Positions 26,987-36,349 of a stretch of DNA of 64,000 nt are shown in pieces (position 1 is the stretch's first letter; the number at the start of each line of letters is the position of its first letter). Origin of the DNA: Bryocella elongata (GTDB lineage: Bacteria > Acidobacteriota > Terriglobia > Terriglobales > Acidobacteriaceae). The stretch lies in assembly GCF_900108185.1 (NCBI RefSeq), contig NZ_FNVA01000003.1:310001-374000 (forward strand), read 5' to 3'. A program made the translations under genes and the position numbers. The notes under the pieces were generated by a model. That model searched no databases, was not told the DNA's origin, and saw only the letters and a list, made by a program, of their open reading frames with translations.

Positions 26987-27727
26987 ATGATGGATCTTCC
27001 GCCGGCGCGTGCGTTTGTGGAGCACACGGTGCTCTATTTGCGGCAGGCGACGGTGGTTCGGCTGGTGATTGCGCTCGCGCTGGGCGTTTGCATCGGGGCG
27101 GAGCGGCAGTGGAGGCAGCGCGCGGCGGGGTTGCGAACGAACACGCTGGTTTGCCTGGGCGCGGCGACGTTTGTGGACCTTGGGTTGTCGGTCGCGCCGA
27201 ACACAACGCAGGTGATTGCGTACGTGGTGTCGGGAGTGGGGTTCCTGGGCGCGGGCGCGATCATGAAGGACGGTGCGAACGTGAGGGGGCTGAATACGGC
27301 GGCGACGTTGTGGTGCTCGGCGGCGGTGGGAGCCTGTGTGGGTGCGGGTGAGCTGCTGGATGCGGTGTTCGTGACGGCTTTGCTGATAGGGATCAACTCG
27401 GGGCTGAGGCCGCTGTCGCGGTATATCGACCAGAAGTCGCTGGCGGCGCTGAATCCTCATGTGCTGTACCGGCTGAGGATGCTGTGCGAGCAAGGGCATG
27501 AGCAGGAAGCGGAGGAAGCGCTGACGAAGGGTGTGGAGTATCACTCGCTGGTCCTGACGACGTTGCGAACCGAGAAGAACGAGGAGACCCAAACGGTGTT
27601 GTTTCAGGCTCTGCTGGAGTCGCACGCAGGGGACAACGCGGCGCTGCAGGAGCTGGCGAGCGAGCTAAGGCGGCTGCCTTGGGTGGAGTCGGTGGATGTA
27701 ACGGGAACGGATCCGGAGGCGGAGTAG
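26987..27727 (+). CDS. MgtC/SapB family membrane protein
   Basis: 246 residues from the ATG at 26987, with GGAG 5 nt upstream; the open frame extends far left but only as antisense of the LLM gene. Four to five membrane segments occupy residues about 25-150. The MgtC signature runs VVRLVIALALGVCIGAERQW, AAGLRTNTLVCLGAATF, YVVSGVGFLGAGAIMKDG, NVRGLNTAATLWCSAAVG. A soluble ACT-like C-terminal tail of about 90 residues follows. MgtC proteins act under low magnesium and modulate the F-ATPase or phosphate use. The magnesium link here is only by family. Confidence 0.9.
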   Translation: MMDLPPARAFVEHTVLYLRQATVVRLVIALALGVCIGAERQWRQRAAGLRTNTLVCLGAATFVDLGLSVAPNTTQVIAYVVSGVGFLGAGAIMKDGANVRGLNTAATLWCSAAVGACVGAGELLDAVFVTALLIGINSGLRPLSRYIDQKSLAALNPHVLYRLRMLCEQGHEQEAEEALTKGVEYHSLVLTTLRTEKNEETQTVLFQALLESHAGDNAALQELASELRRLPWVESVDVTGTDPEAE

Positions 27728-27827
27728 GGCTTTGGAACTGGGGATCAGATGCCAGACTCCAGTTGGCCAGATGCCAGTGAACCCTGGCCGCATGTTCCAA
27801 TAGAGATGAAGGAATTTTGAGAGAACT

Positions 27828-28928
27828 ATGCCATTGAATTGTGGAATCGTAGGGCTGCCGAATGTGGGCAAGTCCACCATCTTTAACGCGTTGACGTCTG
27901 CCGAGGCGCAGGCTGCGAACTATCCGTTCTGCACGATCGATCCGAACGTGGGCATTGTGCCTGTTCCGGATGCGCGCATGGACCGCATCGTGACGATGGT
28001 GAAGCCGAACTCGATCGTGCCGACGACGATGGAGTTTGTGGACATTGCGGGCATCGTGGAGGGCGCGAGCAAGGGTGAGGGGCTGGGAAACCAGTTTCTG
28101 TCGCACATCCGGCAGACGGACGCGATTCTGCACGTGGTGCGGTGCTTTGCGGACGACGAGGTGATCCACGTGGCGGGCAAGGTGGACCCGCTGAGCGACA
28201 TCGACGTGATCAACACGGAGCTGATGCTGGCGGATCTCGACACCGTGGAGAAGCGTGCCGCAAAGTCAGAGAAGATTGCCAAGAGCGCGAGCGCGACGCC
28301 GGCGCAGAAGAGCGAGTGGTCGGCGATCACGAAGCTGCGCGAGACGCTGGGTGCGGGCAAGCCGGCTCGGGTGGTGGAGCTGGCGGACGACGAGAAGCTC
28401 GCGGCGCGGGACCTTTTTCTGATTACGATGAAGCCGATGCTGTATGTGGCGAACGTGGATGATGCGTCGCTGGCGAACGGCAATGCGTACACGGAGAAGG
28501 TGAAGGCGCGTGCGGCCGAAGAGGGCAGCGAGGTGGTGCTGATCTGCGGCGCGATGGAGGCGGAGATCTCGCAGCTGGACCCAGAGGAGCGCAAGGATTT
28601 CCTTGCGGAGCTGGGAATGGAGGAGCCGGGGCTGAACCGGTTGATCCATGCGGCGTATCGCTTGCTGGGGTTGATCACGTACTTCACGTCGGGCGTGCAG
28701 GAGGTAAGGGCGTGGACGATCAAGCGCGGCACGAAGGCTCCTGGAGCGGCGGGCGTGATCCACTCGGACTTCGAGCGTGGGTTTATCAAAGCGGACTGCT
28801 ACGCGTGCGAAGACCTGTTCCGGCTGGGGAGTGAGCAGGCGGTGAAGGAAGCAGGGCTGCTGCGGTCGGAAGGCAAGGAATATGTGGTGAAGGACGGGGA
28901 TATCTTGTTCTTCAAGTTCAATGTGTAG
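27828..28928 (+). CDS. ychF: OBG-family ATPase/GTPase YchF
   Basis: 366 residues, the normal length. The G1 loop is GLPNVGKSTIF and G3 is DIAGIVEGASKGEGLGN. The usual NKxD is replaced by YVANVDD, consistent with the ATP preference of YchF. A helical insertion (residues about 120-210) and a C-terminal TGS domain (TYFTSGVQEVRAWTIKRG, then SDFERGFIKADC) complete the family layout. YchF binds ribosomes and is linked to oxidative-stress responses. The ATG at 27828 has GAGAG upstream. A weak terminator follows. Confidence 0.96.
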   Translation: MPLNCGIVGLPNVGKSTIFNALTSAEAQAANYPFCTIDPNVGIVPVPDARMDRIVTMVKPNSIVPTTMEFVDIAGIVEGASKGEGLGNQFLSHIRQTDAILHVVRCFADDEVIHVAGKVDPLSDIDVINTELMLADLDTVEKRAAKSEKIAKSASATPAQKSEWSAITKLRETLGAGKPARVVELADDEKLAARDLFLITMKPMLYVANVDDASLANGNAYTEKVKARAAEEGSEVVLICGAMEAEISQLDPEERKDFLAELGMEEPGLNRLIHAAYRLLGLITYFTSGVQEVRAWTIKRGTKAPGAAGVIHSDFERGFIKADCYACEDLFRLGSEQAVKEAGLLRSEGKEYVVKDGDILFFKFNV

Positions 28929-28954
28929 GGGCAGACAGTACAGGGTAGTGAATA

Positions 28955-28992
28955 GAGGGCTTCGTCCGCTGTGCGGGCGGGGCCTTTCTTCA
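28955..28992 (+). terminator. possible terminator after ychF
   Basis: An imperfect GC hairpin, AGGGCTTCGTCCGC / GCGGGCGGGGCCT, is followed by TTCTTC. Confidence 0.4.
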
Positions 28993-29012
28993 CTTGGGGA
29001 GACAGAGCTAAA

Positions 29013-29097
29013 GCTGTAGAGGGGCGAGGTTGCCAGGTGTGGACGGGAGAGGAACTCTGTTGAGCTATGGGCTGCGAGGGGTAGAGCTACGAGAAGA
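29013..29097 (+). repeat. GCTGTAGAGG-family dispersed repeat
   Basis: GCTGTAGAGGGGCGAGGTTG, ccaggtgtggacgggagagg, aactctgttgagctatgg. It occupies most of the ychF-ddl spacer (28929-29237). The rest is a TTCGAG/TTACGGG-type tract. Confidence 0.8.
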
Positions 29098-29237
29098 TGC
29101 TGCGGGGATCATTGCAGCCAGAGACGGAAAGCTTTCAGCAGGATGGTGGGTTGGTTGAAGCCGGAATAGCGCAGGATTGAGCTTCGAGTTACGGGTTTTG
29201 AGTTTTCGGTTGATGCGTGTGGGAGGAGGGGTAGGCT

Positions 29238-30389
29238 GTGGGAATGGCGAAGAAGAAGCTACGGGTGGGTGTGTTGTTTGGGGGCAAGAGCGGCGAGCAT
29301 GAGGTGTCGCTGCGGTCGGCGCGGTCGATTCTGAAGGCGATCGACCGGAAGAAGTACGACGTGGTGGAGCTGGGCATCGGCAAGGATGGGCGATGGCTGC
29401 AGGGGGCGGAGGCGCAGGGGTTGCTGGGTGGCTCCGCCGACGAGAAGCAGGTCCTTCGCTCCGCTCAGGATGACAACGCAGGTGGCGGGCTGACGATTGC
29501 TGCGGCTGCGGCGGAGCCGGGTGCTACGACGGGGCTGGATATCGTCTTCCCGGTGCTGCATGGCACGTTCGGTGAGGATGGGACGATCCAGGGGTTGTTT
29601 GAGCTGGCCGATATAGCGTATGTGGGCTCGGGTGTGCTGGGGTCGGCCGCGGGCATGGACAAGGACGTGATGAAACGGCTGTTCAAGGCTGCGGGGCTCC
29701 CGATCACGCCGCACGTGACGGTGCTGCGCGCGGAGTGGAAGGCCGATGCGAGGAAGGTTCGCAAGCAGATTGAGAAGACGCTGGTGTACCCGGTGTTTGT
29801 GAAGCCGGCGAACCTGGGCAGCTCGGTGGGGATCAGCAAGGTGCATGATCGCAGCGAGCTGGATGCGGCGATGGACCTGGCGGCAGGCTTCGACCGGAAG
29901 ATCGTGGTGGAGCAGGGTGTTGGCGGCCCGGGGGTGAAGCCTCGGGAGCTGGAGATTGCGGTGCTGGGCAACGATGTCGTCGAGGCGAGCGTTGTGGGTG
30001 AGATTGTGCCGGCGAAGGAGTTCTACGACTACGAGGCCAAGTACGAGCTGGATGGGCCGGACGAGAGCGTTTCGATTATCCCTGCGAAGCTGACCAAGGC
30101 GGAGGAGAAGAAGATCCGCGCGATGGCGATTGAGGCCTTCAAGGCTTGCGATCTGGCTGGGTTGGCGCGGGTGGACTTCCTGATGGCGCCGGCGACGAAG
30201 GGTAAGAAGGGTAAGCCCGCAGAGTTTGTGTTGAACGAGGTGAACACCATGCCGGGGTTTACGTCGATCAGCATGTACCCGAAGCTTTGGGGCGCGAGCG
30301 GGTTGAAGTATACGAAGCTTATCGACCGGTTGATTGCGCTGGGGATGGAGCGGCACGCGGAGAAGCTGCAGACGCGGTTTAGCAAGTAG
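29238..30389 (+). CDS. ddl: D-alanine--D-alanine ligase with repeat-derived insertion
   Basis: 383 residues from GTG 29238, with GGGAGGAGGGG about 7 nt upstream; ATG 29244 is the alternative start. The ATP-grasp features are clear: VGVLFGGKSGEHEVSLRSAR, GTFGEDGTIQGL, VFVKPANLGSSVGISKV and NEVNTMPGFTSISMYPKLW. It makes the D-Ala-D-Ala dipeptide for peptidoglycan. A loop near residues 65-85 contains QVLRSAQDDNAGG. It is encoded by the repeat-like CCTTCGCTCCGCTCAGGATG (29453-29472), inserted in frame between the N-terminal domain and the DIVFPVLHG strand. The rest of the protein is intact. Confidence 0.95.
   Translation: MGMAKKKLRVGVLFGGKSGEHEVSLRSARSILKAIDRKKYDVVELGIGKDGRWLQGAEAQGLLGGSADEKQVLRSAQDDNAGGGLTIAAAAAEPGATTGLDIVFPVLHGTFGEDGTIQGLFELADIAYVGSGVLGSAAGMDKDVMKRLFKAAGLPITPHVTVLRAEWKADARKVRKQIEKTLVYPVFVKPANLGSSVGISKVHDRSELDAAMDLAAGFDRKIVVEQGVGGPGVKPRELEIAVLGNDVVEASVVGEIVPAKEFYDYEAKYELDGPDESVSIIPAKLTKAEEKKIRAMAIEAFKACDLAGLARVDFLMAPATKGKKGKPAEFVLNEVNTMPGFTSISMYPKLWGASGLKYTKLIDRLIALGMERHAEKLQTRFSK
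29448..29476. repeat. CCTTCGCTCCGCTCAGGATG-type repeat inside ddl
   Basis: The sequence GGTCCTTCGCTCCGCTCAGG followed by atgacaa is translated as VLRSAQDDN. I recall similar peptides in many unrelated bacterial proteins, but only this copy is in the window, so its repeat status rests on recall. Confidence 0.5.
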
Positions 30390-30396
30390 CTTGAGG

Positions 30397-30462
30397 CAGC
30401 GGCTTCGCCGTTAGCGGGCTTTCGCCCCGCAGCGCTTCGCGTTAGCGGCTTCGCCGATAGCG
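30397..30462. repeat. TTAGCG hairpin-family repeat
   Basis: GCGGCTTCGCCGTTAGCGGG, then agcgcttcgcgttagcggc, ttcgccgatagcg. A run of small TTCG-loop hairpins in the ddl-DUF2264 gap. Confidence 0.7.
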
Positions 30463-30485
30463 GATCTCGGAGTTTTGGAGAGTTT

Positions 30486-31718
30486 GTGCGACGTCGTGAG
30501 GTGCTGAAGGGTGTGGTTCCAGCGGTGGTTTGTGCAGCTTTGCCTGCTGCAGCCACTTCTTCGGCCGGGTCGCGCAATGATCGAGGGTGTTGGCTGGGGC
30601 AGATGGAGCGGGTTGCGTATCCTGTGCTGGATGCGTTGAGCCGGGGCAGGCTGAAGGCGACGATGCCGGTGGAGTGCGCCAAAGGCATGGAGGCCAGCCG
30701 CAGGCGGACGACGTACCTCGAAGCGGTGGGGCGGTTGCTGAGCGGGATCGCGCCGTGGCTGGAGCATGGGCCGACGGTGGGCGCCGCGGGTGAGCTGCGA
30801 TCGCGATACGTCGCGATGGCGCAGGCGGGGCTCGGGGTGGGGCTGGATGCGGGGTCTCCGGATGCGCTGGAGTTTGGGGCGGAAGGGCAGAACGTGGTGG
30901 ATGCGGCGTTTTTGTCGCTGGCGGTGTTGCGAGCTCCGACGGTCTTGCGGGAGCAGCTGCCAGCGAGGGTGAGAGCGCAGTTGGCGGAAGCACTGAGGAC
31001 GACGCGTAAGTTCTCGCTGCCATTCAACAACTGGTTGCTGTTTGCGGCGTGTATCGAGGCGGCTCTGCATGCGATGGGCGAAGCGTGGGACCGGGTGCGC
31101 GTGGAGTTCGCGCTACGGGAGCACGCGAGCTGGTACGTCGGCGATGGGGTGTACGGCGATGGACCGCGGTATCACGCGGACTACTACGACTCCTTCGTGA
31201 TTCATCCGTTTCTGCTGGCTGTCCTGGAAGAGATGAAGGGTGAGAGCAAGGCGTGGGCGGCGATGCTCGAGGACGAACGAGCGCGGGCGCGGCGGTATGC
31301 GGCGATCCAGGAGCGGATGATTGCTCCGGATGGAACGTATCCGGTGGTGGGGCGGTCGATGACGTACCGGTGTGGGGCGTTTCATTTGCTGGCAGACGCG
31401 GCGTTGCGGGGGATGTTGCCGGAGGGGGTGAGCCCGGAGCAGGTGCGGTGCGGGCTCGCTGCGGTCATGGAAAAGACATTGGGAGCGGCGGGGACGTTCG
31501 ATGCGAAGGGGTGGCTGACGATCGGGGTTGCGGGGCACCAGCCGGCGCTGGGTGAGACGTACATTTCGACCGGGAGCCTGTACCTGTGTTCGGAGGTGTT
31601 TCTGCCGCTTGGTCTCGCTGAGTCGGATCGGTTCTGGTCGTGTGGGGATGTGCGCTGGACATCGCAGAAGGTGTGGGCGGGTGAGGATGTTCCCGCAGAC
31701 CATGCGCTGGAAGGGTAA
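30486..31718 (+). CDS. DUF2264 domain protein, exported
   Basis: 410 residues from GTG 30486. The N-terminus MRRREVLKGVVPAVVCAALP has twin arginines before a hydrophobic stretch, compatible with a Tat signal. The body matches the DUF2264 pattern: an alpha-helical, probably (alpha/alpha)6-type fold with FNNWLLFAACIEAALHAMG, WYVGDGVYGDGPRYHADYYDSFVIHPF and the late FSTGSLYLCSEVFLPLGL-like segment (YISTGSLYLC). Bacterial members accompany polysaccharide-degradation genes, so a role in glycan breakdown is plausible, but no other glycan-degrading gene is adjacent. Confidence 0.75.
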   Translation: MRRREVLKGVVPAVVCAALPAAATSSAGSRNDRGCWLGQMERVAYPVLDALSRGRLKATMPVECAKGMEASRRRTTYLEAVGRLLSGIAPWLEHGPTVGAAGELRSRYVAMAQAGLGVGLDAGSPDALEFGAEGQNVVDAAFLSLAVLRAPTVLREQLPARVRAQLAEALRTTRKFSLPFNNWLLFAACIEAALHAMGEAWDRVRVEFALREHASWYVGDGVYGDGPRYHADYYDSFVIHPFLLAVLEEMKGESKAWAAMLEDERARARRYAAIQERMIAPDGTYPVVGRSMTYRCGAFHLLADAALRGMLPEGVSPEQVRCGLAAVMEKTLGAAGTFDAKGWLTIGVAGHQPALGETYISTGSLYLCSEVFLPLGLAESDRFWSCGDVRWTSQKVWAGEDVPADHALEG

Positions 31719-31851
31719 GGCTTGATGCGGAAGAGCGCGTGATCGGGTTTCGGGGCATGGGTTTCGGGTTCTGGGTTGGGGGTTCAGCTTCCAGATTCCA
31801 GAGGGCCAGATGCCAGTCCGGATGTTGTTGCCGGAGAGCTACCATAGAGGG

Positions 31852-33078
31852 ATGAGCAGCGGAAAGACTTTGAGTCTGGCGGATGTGCTTGCGGCGCGCG
31901 AGCGGCTGGCCGGATCGATCTATTACTCGCCCTGTGCGCACTCGCGGACGTTGACGCGGCTGACGGGGCAGGATGTGTACCTGAAGCTCGAGAACCTGCA
32001 GATGACGGGCAGCTTCAAGGAGCGCGGTGCGCTGAACAAGATTGCGACGCTGACAGCGGAGCAGGCTGCGCGCGGCGTGGTGGCGGCTTCGGCGGGCAAT
32101 CATGCGCAGGGCGTGGCGTATCACGCGACGCAGCGTGGGATTCGTGCGGTGATTGTGATGCCGCTGACGACTCCGCTGGTGAAGGTGCAGGCGACGCGCG
32201 GGTTTGGCGCGGAGGTGGTGCTGCATGGCGCAAATTACGACGCGGCGTGCGACGAAGCAATGCGGCTTTGCAAAGAGCAGGGGATGGTGTTCATCCACCC
32301 GTTCGATGACCCGCTGGTGATGGCGGGGCAGGGCACGATCGGGCTGGAGCTGCTGGAGCAGGTCGAGGGGCTTGAGGCCGTTGTGGTTCCGATCGGTGGC
32401 GGTGGGCTGATTGGCGGCATCGCGTGCGCGGTGAAGGAGTCGAACCCTAAGATTCGCGTGGTGGGCGTGCAGACGGCGCGGCTGCCGTCGATGCAGGCGG
32501 CGGTCCGCGGGCATGGCCCGATGACGCTGGAGCCGGGGACGACGATTGCGGACGGCATTGCGGTGCGCCGTGCGGGTGACGTGACGTATCCGGTGGTGGC
32601 GAAGTATGTCGACGAGATCGTCACAGTGGACGAGGATGAGATCGCGAGCGCGATCCTGACGCTGCTGGAGCGCGAGAAGACGCTGGCCGAAGGTGCTGGC
32701 GCTACGGCGCTGGCTGCACTGCTGCAGAAGCGGACGTCGCTGCCGAAGGGCACGAAGACGGCCGTGCTGGTGTGCGGCGGCAATATCGATGTGACGCTGC
32801 TGAGCAGGATCATCGAGCGAGGCCTGGTGCAGGATGGGCGTATGATCCGGCTGCGGATTCATCTGCTGGACAAGCCAGGAGCGCTGCTGGAGCTGACGGA
32901 GATCATTGCGAATCACCGCGTGAACATTGTGGATACGCTGTATAACCGGGCCTACTACGGCGTGAACCTGGGAGATACGACGATCGATATCACGATGGAG
33001 ACGCGTGGGCGCGAGCAGGTGGATGAGTTGCTTGCAGCGCTGACGCGCGAGGGATATCGGCACAGCCGGGTGCTGTAG
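31852..33078 (+). CDS. threonine ammonia-lyase (threonine dehydratase), ACT-like C-terminus
   Basis: 408 residues from the ATG at 31852, with AGAGGG just upstream; a longer frame to 31810 reads through an intergenic CCAGATGCCAGT tract. The PLP lysine lies in TGSFKERGALNKI. SAGNHAQGVAYHA and PIGGGGLIGGIA hold the cofactor phosphate. The C-terminal 75 residues form an ACT-like regulatory domain (RIHLLDKPGALLELTEII, NIVDTLYNRA). It deaminates Thr to 2-oxobutyrate and ammonia for isoleucine synthesis or catabolism. The single short ACT-like domain resembles the IlvA/TdcB-type enzymes of about 400 residues. Confidence 0.9.
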   Translation: MSSGKTLSLADVLAARERLAGSIYYSPCAHSRTLTRLTGQDVYLKLENLQMTGSFKERGALNKIATLTAEQAARGVVAASAGNHAQGVAYHATQRGIRAVIVMPLTTPLVKVQATRGFGAEVVLHGANYDAACDEAMRLCKEQGMVFIHPFDDPLVMAGQGTIGLELLEQVEGLEAVVVPIGGGGLIGGIACAVKESNPKIRVVGVQTARLPSMQAAVRGHGPMTLEPGTTIADGIAVRRAGDVTYPVVAKYVDEIVTVDEDEIASAILTLLEREKTLAEGAGATALAALLQKRTSLPKGTKTAVLVCGGNIDVTLLSRIIERGLVQDGRMIRLRIHLLDKPGALLELTEIIANHRVNIVDTLYNRAYYGVNLGDTTIDITMETRGREQVDELLAALTREGYRHSRVL

Positions 33079-33095
33079 GGGCAGCGGCGGTGCCG

Positions 33096-33150
33096 GTAGC
33101 CGCGCGCTGCGCGGATAGCGCTTTGCGTTAGCGGCTTCGGCGTTCGTGGG
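33096..33150. repeat. TTAGCG hairpin-family repeat
   Basis: GCCGCGCGCTGCGCGGATAG, cgctttgcgttagcggcttcg, gcgttcg. It lies between the threonine dehydratase and M48 genes. Confidence 0.65.
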
Positions 33151-33270
33151 CCTGCGATCGCGGCGCTTCGAAAGATGTAAGCGCAAATTTGCTTGTGTCG
33201 CCGCAGGGCGCGTGTATTCTCTCTTGCACAGACGTAGTTACGGATTCCTGGTGCGGTCGAGAGGTATGCG

Positions 33271-34944
33271 ATGGGATTTCTTGGGCGGACGTTAGCGGTT
33301 CTGCTGGTGTTGTACGGTCTGGTGTTCGTGGTGGCCGACCTGGCCTTGCTGCATGCCGATGCTCCGCTTTGGGTGGGGTTCGCGTTTGCGGTGGCCTTCA
33401 TCGGGCTGCAGTACGTGGCGGCTCCGTGGTTGATCGAGCGGGTGTTCTCGATCGACTTCAGTGCAGACGCCATGCCTGCGGCGCAGCGTGAGTTCATTGA
33501 AAGCCTGTGTAAGCAGCGCGGGATTCCTGTGCCGCGGATGGGCGTGATCTATAGCGGCACTCCGAATGCATTTGCGTTCGGCAGGTTGCGGCGAGACGCG
33601 CGGATCGTGGTGACCGAGGGCTTGCTGAAGATCTGCAGCGAGGAAGAAGCGAATGCGGTGTTGGCGCATGAGCTGGGGCACATCGCGCACTATGATTTTG
33701 CGGTGATGACGCTGGGGGCGCTGGCTCCGCTGCTGCTGTACCAGGTGTACGTGTGGACACGGAGCGTGAGTAATCTGCGGATCGTGAGCTATGCTGCGTA
33801 TGTCTCGTACTGGGTGGGTCAGTTCCTGGTGATGTTTCTGAGCAGGACACGGGAGTATGGAGCGGATCACTTCTCGGCTGAAGTGACGCGTACGCCATCG
33901 GCGTTGAGCTCGGCGCTGATGAAGATTGCCTACGGCATGGTGAAGGAGCGCAGCGAAGCGCTGGAGGCCAAGGCTGATAAGGGCGCGTCCAAGGACACGA
34001 AGAAGGACGCGGAGCGGAGCCTGCAACTGGGGACGCAGCTGGGGCTGATGGGGATCTCGGCTGCGAGCGGAGGCGAGGCGCTGATGCTGGCTACCAACGC
34101 TGACGAGGCCGCGCGGGTGATGCGCTGGGACCTGGTGAATCCGTGGGCGAAGGTGTATGAGCTGAACTCGACGCATCCGCTTACGGCGCTGCGCCTGAAG
34201 GCGCTGAACAAGGAAGCGGTGAAGCTGGGACAGGAGCCGGCGTATCCGTTGCCGGAGGATGCGCGGAAGGTGAACTGGGTAGGCTTCCCGATCGAGTTCG
34301 TGGTGTGGGCGCTGCCGTATGCGCTGGGCTTCCTTCTGCTGAGCTATGCGTGGGTGGGGCGGAAGCTGCCACTGGATCTTCCGGAGAAGACACTACCGCT
34401 GATGGTGATTGCGCTGGGCGCGACGTGGGCGGTCCGGATTGCTTACCGGTATCACGGGAGCTTCAAGGCGGCGAAGGTACAGGATCTGCTGGAGGATGTG
34501 ACGGTATCGCAGATGCGGCCGCGGGCGGTGCAGATCGAAGGCGAGGTGATTGGCAATGGTGTGCCGGGGGCATTCTGGAGCCCCGACCTGGTGCTGCAGG
34601 ATGACTCGGGGATGATGTATTTGCTGTATCGCTCGAGCGTGCCGCTTGGGCGGCTGTTCTTCGCTATGACGAGCGTGAACCGGTTGATCGGGAACCGCGT
34701 GACGGTGCAGGGCTGGTATCGGCGCGGGCTGAAGCCTTACGTGGAGATGGCGCGGGTCGAGGCCAAGGTGGTGAAGAACAGCGGCTCGGGGATGATTACG
34801 CTCTTCGGCAAGCGCGAGGATGGAAGCGAAGCTCCCGTAGAGTACGAGACGCTGGTGGAGCGGAGCTACTCGCGGTGGATTCAGACTGCGGCGGCAGGAG
34901 CTTGCGTGGCGGGTGGAGTGATCTGGTTGCTGAACGTGGTTTAG
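33271..34944 (+). CDS. M48-family (HtpX/Ste24-like) membrane zinc protease
   Basis: 557 residues. There are two N-terminal membrane segments (about 5-25 and 30-50), two more around 140-195, and further segments near 345-390 and at the extreme C-terminus. The zinc site is VLAHELGHIAHYD (HExxH), with the third ligand Glu in TREYGADHFSAEV. It is about 250 residues longer than HtpX, with a C-terminal domain (residues about 400-530) of OB-like character (VQIEGEVIGNGVPG, NRVTVQGWYRRG). A role in membrane-protein quality control is inferred. It is transcribed alone. Confidence 0.88.
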   Translation: MGFLGRTLAVLLVLYGLVFVVADLALLHADAPLWVGFAFAVAFIGLQYVAAPWLIERVFSIDFSADAMPAAQREFIESLCKQRGIPVPRMGVIYSGTPNAFAFGRLRRDARIVVTEGLLKICSEEEANAVLAHELGHIAHYDFAVMTLGALAPLLLYQVYVWTRSVSNLRIVSYAAYVSYWVGQFLVMFLSRTREYGADHFSAEVTRTPSALSSALMKIAYGMVKERSEALEAKADKGASKDTKKDAERSLQLGTQLGLMGISAASGGEALMLATNADEAARVMRWDLVNPWAKVYELNSTHPLTALRLKALNKEAVKLGQEPAYPLPEDARKVNWVGFPIEFVVWALPYALGFLLLSYAWVGRKLPLDLPEKTLPLMVIALGATWAVRIAYRYHGSFKAAKVQDLLEDVTVSQMRPRAVQIEGEVIGNGVPGAFWSPDLVLQDDSGMMYLLYRSSVPLGRLFFAMTSVNRLIGNRVTVQGWYRRGLKPYVEMARVEAKVVKNSGSGMITLFGKREDGSEAPVEYETLVERSYSRWIQTAAAGACVAGGVIWLLNVV

Positions 34945-34981
34945 AAAGACTTGATTCGGCTTCGGGTTTCGGGTCGCGAGT

Positions 34982-36349
34982 TCAGGCGAGTTGTGAGGCT
35001 GACGTCAGGATGAGGCGGAGGTCGCGTAGGTTATTGCCGGTGGGGCCGGTGAGGATCTGGGCGTCGAGCGCGCGGAGCAGGGGAGCGGTGTTGAACTGCT
35101 CGAGGGCTTCGTGAGGATCGAGGCCTAGTGAGCTGGCGCGGGCGACAGTCGTCTGATCGCAGATGGCTCCAGCGGCGAGGCTGTGACCGTCGATGCCATC
35201 CGAGCCAGCACTGAGGACTGTGGTGGGTTGGCGACGGCGCGATAGCTCGGTTGCGGCGTAGAGGGCGAACTGTTGGTTGCGTCCACCTTCTCCGGGATTC
35301 GAGCCGAGAGGCACGGCGATCTCTCCAGTGTTGATGAGGCAGGTGAGTGGGTGGATAGTCGCGAGCGCGGCACTGCGGTTGAGCAGGTGCGTGGCGACGT
35401 CGCGATAGTCGAACTCGGGGTTTGCAGAGGTGCCTTCGGAGATGGGATCGATTTCAGTATGGAAGCCCAGGGAGCGGGCGGCTTCGGCGGCGGCCTGAGC
35501 AAGGTCGCGCGAGGAGAGCAGGGTGGAGTGCAAAGCGTGGGCGAAGGCTGGATCGCCGGGCTTGAGGGTTTCGGGGGTGTTGCTGGAGGAGAAGACGTCG
35601 ATGACGGCTGCAGGGAGCGGCGGTGCGCTGGGGCGGGAGGCGAGATCGGCGATGAGCTTGCGGCAGTCGGCGAGGGTGGTTGGATCGGGCAGCGTTGGGC
35701 CGGAGGCGATGACGTCTTCACGGCCAGGTGGGACGTCGGAGGCGAGGAGGGTGATGTGAGCGGCGGCGTGTTGTGCCGCGGCGGCGAGGCGGCCCCCTTT
35801 GACGGCAGAGAGGTGCTTGCGGAGGGCGTTCATCGCATCGATGGGAAGGCCGGCGGCGACTAAGGCGCGGTGGAAGGCGGCTAGGTCGTCGAGGGTGATG
35901 GCGGGCGAGAGTGGGAGCTCGACCATGGCAGAGGCGCCACCGGAGATGAGGAAGAGCACCAGCGTGCGTGGCGTGGCGCGGGCGAGGTCGTCGAGGATGA
36001 CGCGGGCGGCGTGGAAGGCGTTGGTGGTGGGTGTGGGGTGGTCGCCGGGGAGGTAAAGGGTGTTGCGTGTGCTGGCTTCGCGGGGGAGTGTGGCGGGAGG
36101 AGCGACGACGATCGAGGTCGTGGCAAACGTGCTGCCGAGTGCCGACAGTGCGGCCTGGTGCATGGGGACGGCGGCTTTGCCGATTGCGATGAGGAGAATG
36201 TTGTCGAGCTCGTCGAGCGGCAGCGTCCGGTCTGCAAGGGTAATGGCGCCCGGAGCGATGCGGATCGCGCGTGCGACGGCGGCGCGGACATCACAGGCCT
36301 GGAGTGCGCGGTGGAAGATGGTGCGCGCAAAGGTGCGGAGGTCGGACAC
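34982..36349 (-). CDS. glycerate 2-kinase (MOFRL family)
   Basis: 455 residues if GTG 36349 is used (VSDLRTFARTIFHRAL). The open frame extends to 36712, but that part is low-complexity Ser/Pro/Arg translation of a TTTCGGG-rich spacer. The DUF4147 domain has LLIAIGKAAVPMHQAAL, LPGDHPTP, LVLFLISGGASAMVELP and LRKHLSAVKGGRLA. The C-terminal MOFRL domain has GEGGRNQQFAL and SAGSDGIDGHSLAAGAICD. It phosphorylates D-glycerate at C2, feeding the glyoxylate/serine route into glycolysis. It is convergent with the M48 gene; no operon partner. Confidence 0.87.
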   Translation of the reverse strand: MSDLRTFARTIFHRALQACDVRAAVARAIRIAPGAITLADRTLPLDELDNILLIAIGKAAVPMHQAALSALGSTFATTSIVVAPPATLPREASTRNTLYLPGDHPTPTTNAFHAARVILDDLARATPRTLVLFLISGGASAMVELPLSPAITLDDLAAFHRALVAAGLPIDAMNALRKHLSAVKGGRLAAAAQHAAAHITLLASDVPPGREDVIASGPTLPDPTTLADCRKLIADLASRPSAPPLPAAVIDVFSSSNTPETLKPGDPAFAHALHSTLLSSRDLAQAAAEAARSLGFHTEIDPISEGTSANPEFDYRDVATHLLNRSAALATIHPLTCLINTGEIAVPLGSNPGEGGRNQQFALYAATELSRRRQPTTVLSAGSDGIDGHSLAAGAICDQTTVARASSLGLDPHEALEQFNTAPLLRALDAQILTGPTGNNLRDLRLILTSASQLA

